From contig CALMNL010000004.1 of NCBI GenBank assembly GCA_937868765.1, positions 248,001 through 312,000 on the forward strand: DNA of 64,000 nt, in the 5' to 3' direction. Shown piece after piece: positions 35,295-47,858 of the stretch. The notes below the pieces were generated by a model. It did not search any database, was not told the origin of the DNA, and saw only the letters and a list, made by a program, of their open reading frames with translations. The position numbers and the translations under genes are program-made. Every line of letters begins with the position of its first letter. Position 1 is the stretch's first letter. Source of the DNA: an uncultured Desulfatitalea sp. GTDB taxonomy: Bacteria > Desulfobacterota > Desulfobacteria > Desulfobacterales > Desulfosarcinaceae.

Positions 35295-37799
35295 TCACCC
35301 GGCCTTTACTTTGAATGGCTTGAACATCACGATCAACCTGGGCAGCAGCATCAAGGCGCCGGCCAGGGCGATCACCATGGCCAGACTGGTGAAGGCGCCG
35401 AAGTAAATCGTCGGCCAGAAATTGGAAGTGGTCAAGATCGAGAAACCGATGACGATGGCCACCGAGGTGTAGAACATGGCCTTGCCGATGCTGGCGTGGC
35501 AGCGATGCAGGGTCTTGATGTAGTCGCCGTTGACCTGGATCTCCTCCCGGAAGCGGCAGATGTAGTGGATGGTATCGTCGACGGCGATACCCAGGCTGAT
35601 GGAAGCGATGGTGATGGTCATCATGTCCAGGGGGATGTCCATCCAGCCCATGGCGGCCAGCACCACCGCGGCCGAAAGCAGATTGGGGAAGAGCGCGATC
35701 AGAGCGAGTCGCAACGATCGGAACAACACCAGGAACATGCCCAGCAGCGCCAGGGCCGTGATGCCCATGGTCTTGATCTGGGAAGAAAAGAGGCTTTGCA
35801 GCATGTTGTTGTAGAGCACCATGGTGCCGGCCAGCCGGAGGCGATCGGGCGCGAGCCCCAGTTTTGTGATCAGGTCGCTCTTGATCTTCTTGAGCAGGGC
35901 GTCGCGGTGCAATCCTTTCAGGGAGTCCTTGATCCGGAGCGAAAAGCGCGCCTCGTTGCCCTCAATGGAAATGTACGGATTGAGCACCAGGTTGCGGTAT
36001 TTGTCGGGCAGCTTGGTGTAGAGCACGGCCATCTCGATGCTGGTCAGGGGCTTGTCGTTGTTCAGGGTGCGGCCGATCTTGAGCAGGGTCGCCAGGCTGA
36101 GCACCTTTCCGGTTTCAGGCAGGCGTTCCAGATAATCGTGCACCTTCATGATGGTCTCCAACCGATCGTCGAAGAACCAGTATTTGTCGTAGTCTTCGGT
36201 CACGCTGGCGGCATAGGGGTTGAGCAGCGGATCCTCATCTTCATCCTGCACGGCGAACTGCTTCAAATCGACCGGGTCGAAGCGCACGATCACGTCCAGG
36301 GGCGTGGTGCCGCCGAGCTTTTCGTCGATCAGCCGCATGCCCTGGTAAATCTCCGTGGAATGCTTGAAATAGTCGATGAAGCTGTTCTCCACCCGCAACC
36401 GGCTGATCCCCATGACCGTCAGGATGCACAGCACCGCCGTAACCAACGGAATCGCCACCCCGTGGCGCTCGGTGAAACGCCCCAGCTTCACCGACAACGC
36501 CTCTCCGCTTCTGGCACGCTCGGGCTTGAGGGTGCGTTTTTTCATCAAGACGACCGTGGCCGGATAGAGTATGAAGGTCATGATGATGGACAGTACCAGA
36601 CCGGCGCTCATCATCAGGCCGAAATTGATGACCGGCTTGATGTCGCAGAAGACCAGGGAGCTGAATCCGGCAATGGTGGTGAGGGTGGCGTACAGGCAGG
36701 GTACGAACATCGAGTGCACCGTGTCCTTGACCAGCGTGCGCTGGTCCAGCTGCGGATCGGCCCGGTGATACTCCCGGTAGCGCACGATGAGATGGATCAC
36801 GATGGACATGGTGATGATCAGCTGCAGTGAAATGAAGTTGGAGGAGATGACCGTCACCTCCCAGTCGAAAAGGGTCAGGATGCCCATCATGGCGATCACC
36901 GACACGAAGCAGCAGAGCATGGGCAGGACCACCCAGAGCACACGCCGGAAGATCACGCCCATGACCACCACCAGCAAGAAAAAAACCCCGAGACCGAAGG
37001 TCTTCAAATCGTTGCGCACGAAGGTGATCATGTCGTTCTGAACCATGCTGATGCCGCCCAGATGAATGTCGGCATCCCCCCGGTAATGATCCAGCACGGC
37101 CCGCACATCGAGGATATTCTGATGCTGCTCGGCATTGAGCCGGTCCATCAACTGGCTGATCTTCTCCTTGACGATGGCGAAGTCCGCTGCTTCGGCTTCA
37201 CTGAGCGGGCCGTCATCCATTTTGATCAGGTATTCGTTGCGCTTGCGGCTCAGGGCCAGGTAGTCCGGATCGATCTTCAAGTTGACCATGACGGCCGTGG
37301 TCTTCAGGTCCCGACTGACGATCAGATCGCAGTAGAGCGGGCTGGTTTGCAGTTCCTTCCTGGCCAGGGCCTTGTCGGTCTCAGGCGACGCCAGCGTGCG
37401 GATGCCTTCGTTCACGTCGGCATAGGAGATGGGCGGGCTGTCGAAGAGCGGCACATCCAGCAGCGTCACCACCGACGCCACCAGGGGCTGGGCCGAAAGT
37501 TCGTCGCGCAACCGGCCGATGGCGGCCAGGGTCGGCGCTGCCAGCAGGTCGCTCCCTTTGGGCGTATAGGCGATCAGCAGAAAATCGTTGATGCCGTAGC
37601 GATTGACGATCTGCCGGGAGTAGCGCAGATCCTTGTCGTTCTCCAGAAGGAGGGTTTCCGCCGACGCGTCGATGCGGAAATCACGGGCCGTGTAACCGAG
37701 GAAGGCGACAATCGCCCCCAGCAGCAGGATGACCACCACCGGATGATCCAGAACCAGTTTCGTGTACCAGCGAAGTGCGGCTTCGGCGACCTTTTTCAT
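35295..37799 (-). CDS. RND-superfamily (MMPL/HpnN-like) exporter
   Basis: An 834-residue inner-membrane protein with the duplicated layout of RND lipid or hydrophobe exporters: helix 1 (VVILLLGAIVAFLGYT), a large periplasmic loop with the DFRIDASAETLLLENDKDL motif, a five-helix block, a repeat of this order, and a terminal five-helix block (IASISLGIAVDDTIHYICRFREE). The GxxxDD motif is the proton-relay type. The substrate is probably lipid-like. It is divergent from a GMC oxidoreductase, with a repeated operator between them. Start ATG after TTGGAG. Confidence 0.87.
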   Translation of the reverse strand: MKKVAEAALRWYTKLVLDHPVVVILLLGAIVAFLGYTARDFRIDASAETLLLENDKDLRYSRQIVNRYGINDFLLIAYTPKGSDLLAAPTLAAIGRLRDELSAQPLVASVVTLLDVPLFDSPPISYADVNEGIRTLASPETDKALARKELQTSPLYCDLIVSRDLKTTAVMVNLKIDPDYLALSRKRNEYLIKMDDGPLSEAEAADFAIVKEKISQLMDRLNAEQHQNILDVRAVLDHYRGDADIHLGGISMVQNDMITFVRNDLKTFGLGVFFLLVVVMGVIFRRVLWVVLPMLCCFVSVIAMMGILTLFDWEVTVISSNFISLQLIITMSIVIHLIVRYREYHRADPQLDQRTLVKDTVHSMFVPCLYATLTTIAGFSSLVFCDIKPVINFGLMMSAGLVLSIIMTFILYPATVVLMKKRTLKPERARSGEALSVKLGRFTERHGVAIPLVTAVLCILTVMGISRLRVENSFIDYFKHSTEIYQGMRLIDEKLGGTTPLDVIVRFDPVDLKQFAVQDEDEDPLLNPYAASVTEDYDKYWFFDDRLETIMKVHDYLERLPETGKVLSLATLLKIGRTLNNDKPLTSIEMAVLYTKLPDKYRNLVLNPYISIEGNEARFSLRIKDSLKGLHRDALLKKIKSDLITKLGLAPDRLRLAGTMVLYNNMLQSLFSSQIKTMGITALALLGMFLVLFRSLRLALIALFPNLLSAAVVLAAMGWMDIPLDMMTITIASISLGIAVDDTIHYICRFREEIQVNGDYIKTLHRCHASIGKAMFYTSVAIVIGFSILTTSNFWPTIYFGAFTSLAMVIALAGALMLLPRLIVMFKPFKVKAG

Positions 37800-38200
37800 G
37801 AAGCTCCAATCGGCATGGGTAGGGGCTGCACCTTCTTTCAGGGGTCGATCCTGAAGAGAAAGGGTTGGAAATCATAGGGTTGCTTTGCTTATACCCGTTC
37901 GGCCGCAAGGGGTCAAGCCGCTTGCCCCGGCATAGACCGAGGCGACGGCGCTTCATGGAAGGCACCAGTGCGTCCATGGGCTTCGAATTGACGCGGTTCG
38001 GCGATAAATGTCGAACGCGCCTCAAATTTATTTACAGAAACTGTCACAATGTGTTACAGAAACTGACACGCTAGTTTTGATAAGGCCCTATCCCCGGTCC
38101 CTGCCCATACATTAAAGTTTGCACCAAGTGACAACACACCGCGATGGATGCTACATTTGCCTTGGCTCCATCTGGATCGCGATACGAAGGGAAATGCGAT
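37800..38200. other. Divergent intergenic region between RND exporter and GMC oxidoreductase, 401 bp
   Basis: No gene seen. It contains a repeated and partly palindromic operator-like block at 38032-38069 (listed separately) and is otherwise moderately GC-rich. A weak ribosome site, GAAGGGA, stands 8 bases before the oxidoreductase start. Confidence 0.5.
38032..38069. promoter_or_regulatory. Tandem operator: 16-bp direct repeat with embedded palindrome
   Basis: TTACAGAAACTGTCAC (38032-38047) and TTACAGAAACTGACAC (38054-38069) repeat with one mismatch at a 22-bp period, two helical turns. Between and across them CTGTCACA-ATG-TGTTACAG (38041-38059) is palindromic with one mismatch. This is what a cooperative dimer-binding repressor site (for example TetR-type) looks like. 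It lies 130-170 bp upstream of the GMC gene and about 240 bp from the RND gene. Confidence 0.6.
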
Positions 38201-39505
38201 ATGCCCGAAGAGATTTCCAGAGTCTATGACGCCATCATCGTCGGCTCCGGCCCGGGGGGCGCCTCGGTGGCCAGAGAGTTGATGACGCAGGGCCGGCGGG
38301 TATTGATGCTGGAACGCGGGGACAACGCCCCCGTCAAAGGCTCCTTTTTCCAGGTGGCCGCCAATGCCGGCATCCCCGGCCAGAGCCTGCTCTTCACCAA
38401 CTTGGAAATGCTGGCCATGGTGCGGGGCCTGTGCACCGGCGGCAGCTCGATATTCTACTGCGCCACGGCCTTCGAGCCGCCCTATGCGATGCTGGACAAG
38501 TACGGCGTCGACCTGCGGACGGAAGTTCAGGAGCTCAAAGCGCAACTCCCCATCGCCCCGACCGAGGACCGGCTGATGGGGCCGGGCGCCCGCCTGATGA
38601 TGGAAAGCGCCCGGCAGCTGGGATACCGCTGGCACAAACTCGACAAGTTCATCTACCAGGACAAATGCCGGCCCGATTGCGGCCTTTGCAGCTACGGCTG
38701 CCCCCACGGCGCCAAATGGACGGCGCGCAATTTCGTCGAAGCGGCGGTCGGCCGGGGAATGACGCTGGTCAACGGCGCCCGGGTCACCCGGGTGCTCTTC
38801 GAAGGCGACAAGGCCGTGGGGGTGCGCTACCGCAAAAATTTCCAGGATCACGAGGCGTTCGCCAAACGCATCGTGGTGGCGGCCGGCGGGGTAGGATCGC
38901 CCAAGATTTTACGCCGCAGCGGATTGGCGCGCGCGGGGTACGATTTCTTCTTCGACCCCCTGGTCATGGTCTTCGGCACCGTGGACGGGTTGCGCAGCCG
39001 GGGCGAAATCCAGATGTCGGCCGGCGTGCATATGAATGCCGGCGGCTACCTGATGGTGGATCTCAATTTCCCCGCCCCCATCTATCTGGCCCAGAGCCTG
39101 CCCAGACTGAGGCTGGACAAGGCCTTCTCCCAGCCGAAGACCCTGATGATCATGATCAAGATCAAAGATGCCCTGGGCGGCCGCACCACCGGCTGGGGCG
39201 GTGTCCGCAAGCGTCTGCGGCCCGAAGACAAGGCCAAATTAAAGGACGGATACAACCACGCCGCCCGCATCCTTAAAAACGCGGGCGCCAAGGGGATTTT
39301 CAGCGGCTGGACCGTGGCGGCCCATCCCGGCGGCACGGTCAAGATCAAGGAACTGCTGGACAGCAATCTCAAGACCGCAAAAGAGAATCTGTATGTCTGC
39401 GACTGTTCCGTGATTCCCGAAGCCTGGGGTCTGCCCCCCACGCTGACCCTGCTGGCCCTGGGCAAGCGCCTGGGAAGACACTTGGCCGGACAGATGCAAT
39501 CTTGA
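38201..39505 (+). CDS. GMC-family FAD oxidoreductase
   Basis: A 434-residue flavoprotein. The N-terminal ADP-binding fold is YDAIIVGSGPGGASVARELM with GRRVLMLERG. A cysteine-rich insertion, CRPDCGLCSYGCPHGAKWTARN, is a common feature of GMC-related dehydrogenases and may hold a metal or disulfides. It ends with the GMC tail CDCSVIPEAWGLPPTLTLLA. It oxidises an alcohol-type substrate that cannot be named from sequence. ATG 38201 follows GAAGGGA. The divergent RND exporter may export its substrate or product. Confidence 0.85.
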   Translation: MPEEISRVYDAIIVGSGPGGASVARELMTQGRRVLMLERGDNAPVKGSFFQVAANAGIPGQSLLFTNLEMLAMVRGLCTGGSSIFYCATAFEPPYAMLDKYGVDLRTEVQELKAQLPIAPTEDRLMGPGARLMMESARQLGYRWHKLDKFIYQDKCRPDCGLCSYGCPHGAKWTARNFVEAAVGRGMTLVNGARVTRVLFEGDKAVGVRYRKNFQDHEAFAKRIVVAAGGVGSPKILRRSGLARAGYDFFFDPLVMVFGTVDGLRSRGEIQMSAGVHMNAGGYLMVDLNFPAPIYLAQSLPRLRLDKAFSQPKTLMIMIKIKDALGGRTTGWGGVRKRLRPEDKAKLKDGYNHAARILKNAGAKGIFSGWTVAAHPGGTVKIKELLDSNLKTAKENLYVCDCSVIPEAWGLPPTLTLLALGKRLGRHLAGQMQS

Positions 39506-39700
39506 CCGCCATCCCCGCGAAGGCGCAGATCCAGGCCTTTTTACACGCTGGACGCCCTGCTGGTGGATATCATCAATACCCCCGAAGTCCGCCGCAGATC
39601 GCCGATCCCGTCGACCGCTTCGACGCTGTGGGGCGTTTTCTCCGATGGATGCCCTGATTTTAAGCTTTCCTCGCCACCGTGCTTGAGGTAAGGCAATCCA

Positions 39701-40207
39701 ATGAACCCTTCGCTTGGCCCCACCATACTCCCTGCGCCCCTGCCCGAGGCGCCGGGCACCTATGTGCTCCTGCTGCAGTTGCGCGAGCGCGCCCCCATCC
39801 ACATCGGCCGACTGGGCCTGATCATCTTCCAGCGCGGCTGGTATGCCTATGTGGGCAGCGCCTTCGGCGCCGGCGGCCTGGCCGCGCGGCTGGGCCGCCA
39901 CCTGCAGGCGAAAAAAAAGCCCCACTGGCATCTGGACTATCTGCGCGCCCTGGCCGAACCCCGGCGCATCTGGCTCAATACGGCCATCACCCCGCTGGAA
40001 CATGCCTGGGCGGCAGCCCTGGCGGCCGGCGGGGCCAGACCCATCCCCGGATTCGGCTGCTCCGACTGTCACTGCCACTCGCACCTTTTATATTACCGGA
40101 CAGCTCCCCGGAATCTGACCGGCCTGGGGGCGGGTTTGAAAAGCTACACCCTGGCAACCCCTTCCGAGCGCAGCGATACCGCCCCGGTGCCCCCTTCCGG
40201 CGCCTGA
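39701..40207 (+). CDS. GIY-YIG nuclease-like protein (DUF123)
   Basis: A 168-residue protein of the DUF123/Uri-like GIY-YIG group. The family lead PGTYVLLLQL and the GWYAYVGSAFGAGGLAARL block (YVG with downstream Arg) are present. Later come PHWHLDYLRAL and a Cys/His cluster, GCSDCHCHSHL. It is predicted to cut or bind DNA; the biological role is unknown. ATG after TGAGGTAAGG. The proline-rich tail is unlike its relatives and may be a late extension. Confidence 0.85.
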   Translation: MNPSLGPTILPAPLPEAPGTYVLLLQLRERAPIHIGRLGLIIFQRGWYAYVGSAFGAGGLAARLGRHLQAKKKPHWHLDYLRALAEPRRIWLNTAITPLEHAWAAALAAGGARPIPGFGCSDCHCHSHLLYYRTAPRNLTGLGAGLKSYTLATPSERSDTAPVPPSGA

Positions 40208-40360
40208 AACGCTAGGTAAATTACTTCCCTTATTGATGACCCGACTACAGCCATTTTTAAGAAGCCGACTACATAAAACCCCCATATTTTAAGGGATCGA
40301 ATCGCCGCCGGGAAGCCGCACACCATTTAACCCATTGACCCGAAAATATATTTTTTGGAG

Positions 40361-40376
40361 TGGCATGTCACATGCA
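40361..40376 (+). promoter_or_regulatory. Sigma-54-like (-24/-12) promoter
   Basis: TGGCATG-TCAC-ATGCA with GG and GC separated by exactly 10 bases, as in the sigma-54 consensus TGGCAC-N5-TTGC. It lies 64 bases upstream of the 69-residue gene, a suitable leader length. One mismatch at the first base of the -12 element lowers confidence. Confidence 0.4.
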
Positions 40377-40439
40377 TATAGAGCTGTAAAATTTTTGGAC
40401 GCACCGGGAGGTGCTCTTATGCTCTCGAAAGGAGACACC

Positions 40440-40649
40440 ATGATCACGCTGAAACGAATGAAGGACACCACCAAGGAAAAACTCATCGGACTTGTAGATG
40501 ATACGGAGGTCATTTCCATCGAAAGAAGTGTATTTGAACCGCTGTGGAAGGTGTCGCAGCAATTGGCGCTGCCCAACCGGCTGACGGTCGCCAAAGAATA
40601 CACCAAGTGCATCAACGATGTCGTGTTTGCGGCCGAATCTTCTCGATAA
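40440..40649 (+). CDS. Small hypothetical protein, 69 residues
   Basis: ATG 40440 follows AAAGGAG at ideal spacing. The product (MITLKRMKDTTKEKLIGLVD ... VAKEYTKCINDVVFAAESSR) is soluble and mostly helical; I recognise no family. An upstream in-frame ATG at 40419, also after GGAGG, would give 76 residues. A sigma-54-like promoter lies just upstream, so this may be a condition-specific small protein. Confidence 0.5.
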   Translation: MITLKRMKDTTKEKLIGLVDDTEVISIERSVFEPLWKVSQQLALPNRLTVAKEYTKCINDVVFAAESSR

Positions 40650-40942
40650 GGCTTGGCGTTGCGCCGCGATCGGCTCCGGTATAGATAGGCTTCGAATATG
40701 CGAATGGAAATACCCGCGCGAAACTGCGAGGATGGACCCGTCCAAACCGGATAACTGCCTGTTCGTGAAATCGAAAAGCCGGTAGACATTCAGTCGAAGT
40801 CGGCACCAGGGCCCGGCGGGGCAGGGGTGTGCCCACGACCGGAAGATGACGCTCTGTCGTAAAGGGCAACATTCTTCTTCCCGCCGTGCCCGGGCCGACC
40901 GAAGGACGACCTTGGGCCTCTCTCTCACCAGGGATCAGCAGC

Positions 40943-40985
40943 AATTCTCGGTGAATCGTCACAGTGTGTTCAGGTCATGGTTCGG
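40943..40985 (+). repeat. Direct repeat copy A (43 bp)
   Basis: AATTCTCGGTGAATCGTCAC and the following 23 bases match 34 of 43 positions with copy B at 42791-42833. Eight of the nine differences are transitions. Copy A overlaps the left end of the 186-bp inverted-repeat element. Confidence 0.6.
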
Positions 40986-41145
40986 GGCACCATTGGCCAT
41001 ATCTTTTTAGTGCCGCTGGGGTGCAGCGGAGGAAAAGCGGCCTGGACTGTCTGAGCGCAGCGAGTTTCCAGGCCGCCCGGAGCGCACCATTAGCGGCACT
41101 TGAAAAGTGTGGCCGGTGACACGAATCATGACCTGACGCACTGTG
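40960..41145. repeat. 186-bp imperfect inverted-repeat element with inner hairpin
   Basis: The left arm (40960-41017) and the right arm (41092-41145, read in reverse) match over about 55 bases with few gaps: CACAGTG, TCAGGTCATG, TTCG, CACC, GGCCA and AGTGCCGCT are shared in order. Inside, GCGGCCTGGA (41037-41046) pairs perfectly with TCCAGGCCGC (41067-41076) around a loop containing CTGAGCGCAGCGAG. The whole can fold as one long stem. It could be a miniature inverted-repeat element, a REP-like repeat or a structured RNA. Confidence 0.7.
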
Positions 41146-41298
41146 CGCGCATTGGCTCCGAATGCATGCTGTTCTATCAGAATACCTGAGGGATCAGGCA
41201 GCAGGTTGCCATGGGAACCCGGATGATGTAGAGCTTCGATCCAGGCAAAGGGTTTGGAACCCTGGTTGGAAAGCAGAGCATCTTGCCTTGGAGTCCCC

Positions 41299-41895
41299 AT
41301 GAAAATCATCGATGCCACTGTCATCACCAAGCTCAAATTCCTGACGCTCTTCGCCGTCTCCTACCTGGACCGCAAGGGCGTCGTCCGTCATTGGCACATG
41401 GTCAGCCGGGGCGAACCGCCCAAATGCATCAGCGGCGAGCGCCGTCCCGACGCGGCCATCATCGTCCCCTATCACCGCCGCGAAGACAAGCTGGTGGTGA
41501 TCAAGGAGTTCCGCGTACCGGTGGGCGATTACCAGTACGGCTTTCCCGCCGGCCTGCTCGACCCCGGCGAAGCCCTCGAGGTCACGGCCGGCCGGGAGCT
41601 GCGCGAGGAGACCGGCCTGACGCTGGTGCGCGTCTACCGCCACAGCCCGGCCATCTTTTCTTCCGCCGGCCTGTCGGACGAAGCCATTGCCATGGTCTTC
41701 GCCGAAGTGGAGGGTATGCCCAGCGTCCGCCATGCCGGCGACTCGGAAGATATCGAAGTATTTTTGCTGGGCCGCGAAGAGGTCCGCGAGTTGACCCAGT
41801 GCGAAGAGATCGTCTTCGGCGCCCGGGCCTGGCTGGCCATGGATGCCTTCGCGCGCATGGGAAGCGATTATGTGACCGGCGGCCTCGATTGCTGA
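41299..41895 (+). CDS. Nudix hydrolase
   Basis: 198 residues. The Nudix box is G-x5-E-x7-REL-REETGL in the segment starting GLLDPGEALEVTAG. The layout with VPVGDYQYGFPAGLLDPGE resembles ADP-ribose or other nucleotide-sugar pyrophosphatases, which hydrolyse nucleoside diphosphate derivatives in the cytoplasm. ATG 41299 follows TTGGAG. It overlaps the 3' end of the convergent DUF169 gene by 28 bases. Confidence 0.9.
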   Translation: MKIIDATVITKLKFLTLFAVSYLDRKGVVRHWHMVSRGEPPKCISGERRPDAAIIVPYHRREDKLVVIKEFRVPVGDYQYGFPAGLLDPGEALEVTAGRELREETGLTLVRVYRHSPAIFSSAGLSDEAIAMVFAEVEGMPSVRHAGDSEDIEVFLLGREEVRELTQCEEIVFGARAWLAMDAFARMGSDYVTGGLDC

Positions 41896-42698
41896 AGGGA
41901 GCGCCAGGTGTGCTTCGAAAGGAAGCTGCCCGCCACGTGCCCCTCCATTTCGAGAAACATCTGCCAGGGCATGGCAAACGAGAGGTACTGGGCCCCCAGC
42001 AGCGTGCGAACGTACTTGCGGGCCGAGATATCCGTGAGGCCGACCACGGCCCTGGGGCTGCCCGACCGGCCCTCCCTGAAGGGCAGGATGCCGATGGTCT
42101 GGCACCCCGCGGCCCAGGGAATGATCACGTTCTCCATGCCCTCGCGACCGTAATTGGCCAGGATAACCAGCGCCGAGAGCTGGTCCGGATCGGCCAGGAG
42201 CACCACGGTCTCCGGCTTCTCCACCGCCGGGTCGATCTCCGCCAGGGGCTTGAAGAGCACGTAGGCCGACGCCGCTTCGGCGATCGGCAGCTCCGCGAGC
42301 CACTGCTTTACCAGCCCGGGCGTCTGGACATAGCCCTCCCCTTCCAGGAAATTCTCCGCGAATTCTTTGCCGGCCGTGCCCGCGAGCGCCTTGCCGACCT
42401 GCCGGCCGGTTTCCCACTGCCTGTTTCCCGACGAGAGAAAGTGGGCGAAACAATCGACGCCGCCGGGAAATTGCAGATAGACGTTCCCGAACCCCAGCCC
42501 GACGCCGCCGCCCCAGCAGCCGTAGGTGCTCTTATCGAAGGCCGCGGTCTTGCCCCGGGCGGCGTTGGCGAACATGAACATGACACAGCCCCATTTTCCC
42601 TGTTTGAACTGCAGGGCCTTTTCCGGCTTGGCAGCCGACAGCACCACGGCCACGGGGTTGTATTTGATTCCGACGGCTTTGGCGATTTTGGATTCCAT
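41868..42698 (-). CDS. DUF169 family protein
   Basis: A 276-residue soluble protein with DUF169 landmarks: NPVAVVLSAAKPEKALQFKQ, GKWGCVMFMFANAARGKT and CWGGGVGLGFGN, then alternating alpha/beta units to AMPWQMFLEMEGHV. Conserved cysteines (CVM, GCWGG, CFAHFL) could bind metal. The function is unknown; the family is frequent in anaerobes. Convergent with the Nudix gene; the 232 bp upstream hold repeat copy B. Confidence 0.8.
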   Translation of the reverse strand: MESKIAKAVGIKYNPVAVVLSAAKPEKALQFKQGKWGCVMFMFANAARGKTAAFDKSTYGCWGGGVGLGFGNVYLQFPGGVDCFAHFLSSGNRQWETGRQVGKALAGTAGKEFAENFLEGEGYVQTPGLVKQWLAELPIAEAASAYVLFKPLAEIDPAVEKPETVVLLADPDQLSALVILANYGREGMENVIIPWAAGCQTIGILPFREGRSGSPRAVVGLTDISARKYVRTLLGAQYLSFAMPWQMFLEMEGHVAGSFLSKHTWRSLQQSRPPVT

Positions 42699-42790
42699 GG
42701 GTCACCTCATATATTATCCACCGGGGTTGAGGGATGGCATCGTCCTTTGAAGGAGTCTCATCCAAGCCTTTCCGGTTGTCAAGCGGCCGT

Positions 42791-42833
42791 AATTCCCGGT
42801 GAACCGTCACGGAGCGTTCGGACCATGGTCCGG
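42791..42833 (+). repeat. Direct repeat copy B (43 bp)
   Basis: 34 of 43 identical to copy A at 40943-40985, same orientation. Its 3' half contains the perfect 14-bp palindrome CGGACCATGGTCCG. The two copies bracket the Nudix and DUF169 genes. No full inverted-repeat element is evident at copy B. Confidence 0.6.
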
Positions 42834-42930
42834 CGCGCGGCACCGCGGGCTTGACGGCTCCGGGCCTTCGGTGTCAAGCTCTCCCCAGCAGCGGCATGGG
42901 GCCGCATGGTTGGCAAGGGCAGGTACCGGC

Positions 42931-45879
<2,949 letters not shown>

Positions 45880-45928
45880 GCGCAAAAATGTCTAACTTCC
45901 GCAAACCGAACGATAAAGGAGCCGCGCC

Positions 45929-47281
<1,353 letters not shown>

Positions 47282-47331
47282 GGCATCGCCCCCGAAACCA
47301 AACTTGCTCCTTGACGTGACCTCACAACTAA

Positions 47332-47380
47332 CATATTGGATGAAAAATTATGACTTTTTATTAGATTTTCATCCAATATG
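47332..47380. promoter_or_regulatory. Perfect 15-bp inverted repeat including the MerR start codon
   Basis: CATATTGGATGAAAA (47332-47346) and TTTTCATCCAATATG (47366-47380) are exact complements separated by 19 AT-rich bases. The last three bases are the ATG of the regulator gene. A -10-like TATTAG at 47359-47364 lies in the spacer. The site can act as a DNA operator for autoregulation or, in mRNA, as a hairpin hiding the start codon. No Shine-Dalgarno sequence is present, so the message may be leaderless. Confidence 0.75.
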
Positions 47381-47824
47381 GACACAAGCCGATTATTCCA
47401 GACCGAATTGGTTTTGCGCGTCACCGGCATAAGCGCCAACCAATTAAAGTATTGGGTAAAAGTTGACCTCGTGACCCCTGCGAAAGAGGGCAAACGATAT
47501 TTTTATACATTCAGGGACATTATTAGGCTCAGAGTAATCAGCAACCTCAAATCCAAAGGATTAAGCCTTCAAAAGATTCGCAGAGGAATCGACAACCTGG
47601 CCAAAGTACTTCCCGCAGAGGATGATCCGCTGGCGCGCTTGATCATATTCACCGACGGCCAGGAAATGATTGCCATGGAAAAAGGCATGTATTTTAGCGC
47701 CACCTCCATGCAGCTCTATTTTCAGTTCGATGTCGAGCAATTGCAAGCAAGCATCGTTGAGTTGCAAGCGCAAGAGGTTATAAAGACAAAGGCGCCCGAC
47801 TCGAAATTCGGCTCACTCGGTTAG
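47378..47824 (+). CDS. MerR-family transcriptional regulator
   Basis: 148 residues. The N-terminal winged helix has the MerR pattern (VTGISANQLKYWVKVDLVTP ... RYFYTFRDIIRLRVISNLKS) and a dimerisation helix region (KGLSLQKIRRGIDNL). The C-terminal effector part (YFSATSMQLYFQFDVEQL) has no cysteine metal site, so it is not a metal sensor. Codon use is more AT-rich than gdhA. It starts inside a perfect inverted repeat and precedes the HD gene by 35 bases, so it probably controls itself and the next two genes. Confidence 0.85.
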   Translation: MDTSRLFQTELVLRVTGISANQLKYWVKVDLVTPAKEGKRYFYTFRDIIRLRVISNLKSKGLSLQKIRRGIDNLAKVLPAEDDPLARLIIFTDGQEMIAMEKGMYFSATSMQLYFQFDVEQLQASIVELQAQEVIKTKAPDSKFGSLG

Positions 47825-47858
47825 TAACGCAAACCCGCATTCTCGGAAAGCATGTATC

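Larger units (their letters stand above)
40650..41298. other. 649-bp region without a supported gene
   Basis: No convincing protein gene; minus-strand frames here read as arginine- and proline-rich shadows. The first 290 bp show no clear motif. From 40943 on it holds repeat copy A and the 186-bp inverted-repeat element. The last 150 bp contain only the leader of the Nudix gene (TTGGAG before ATG 41299). Confidence 0.6.
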
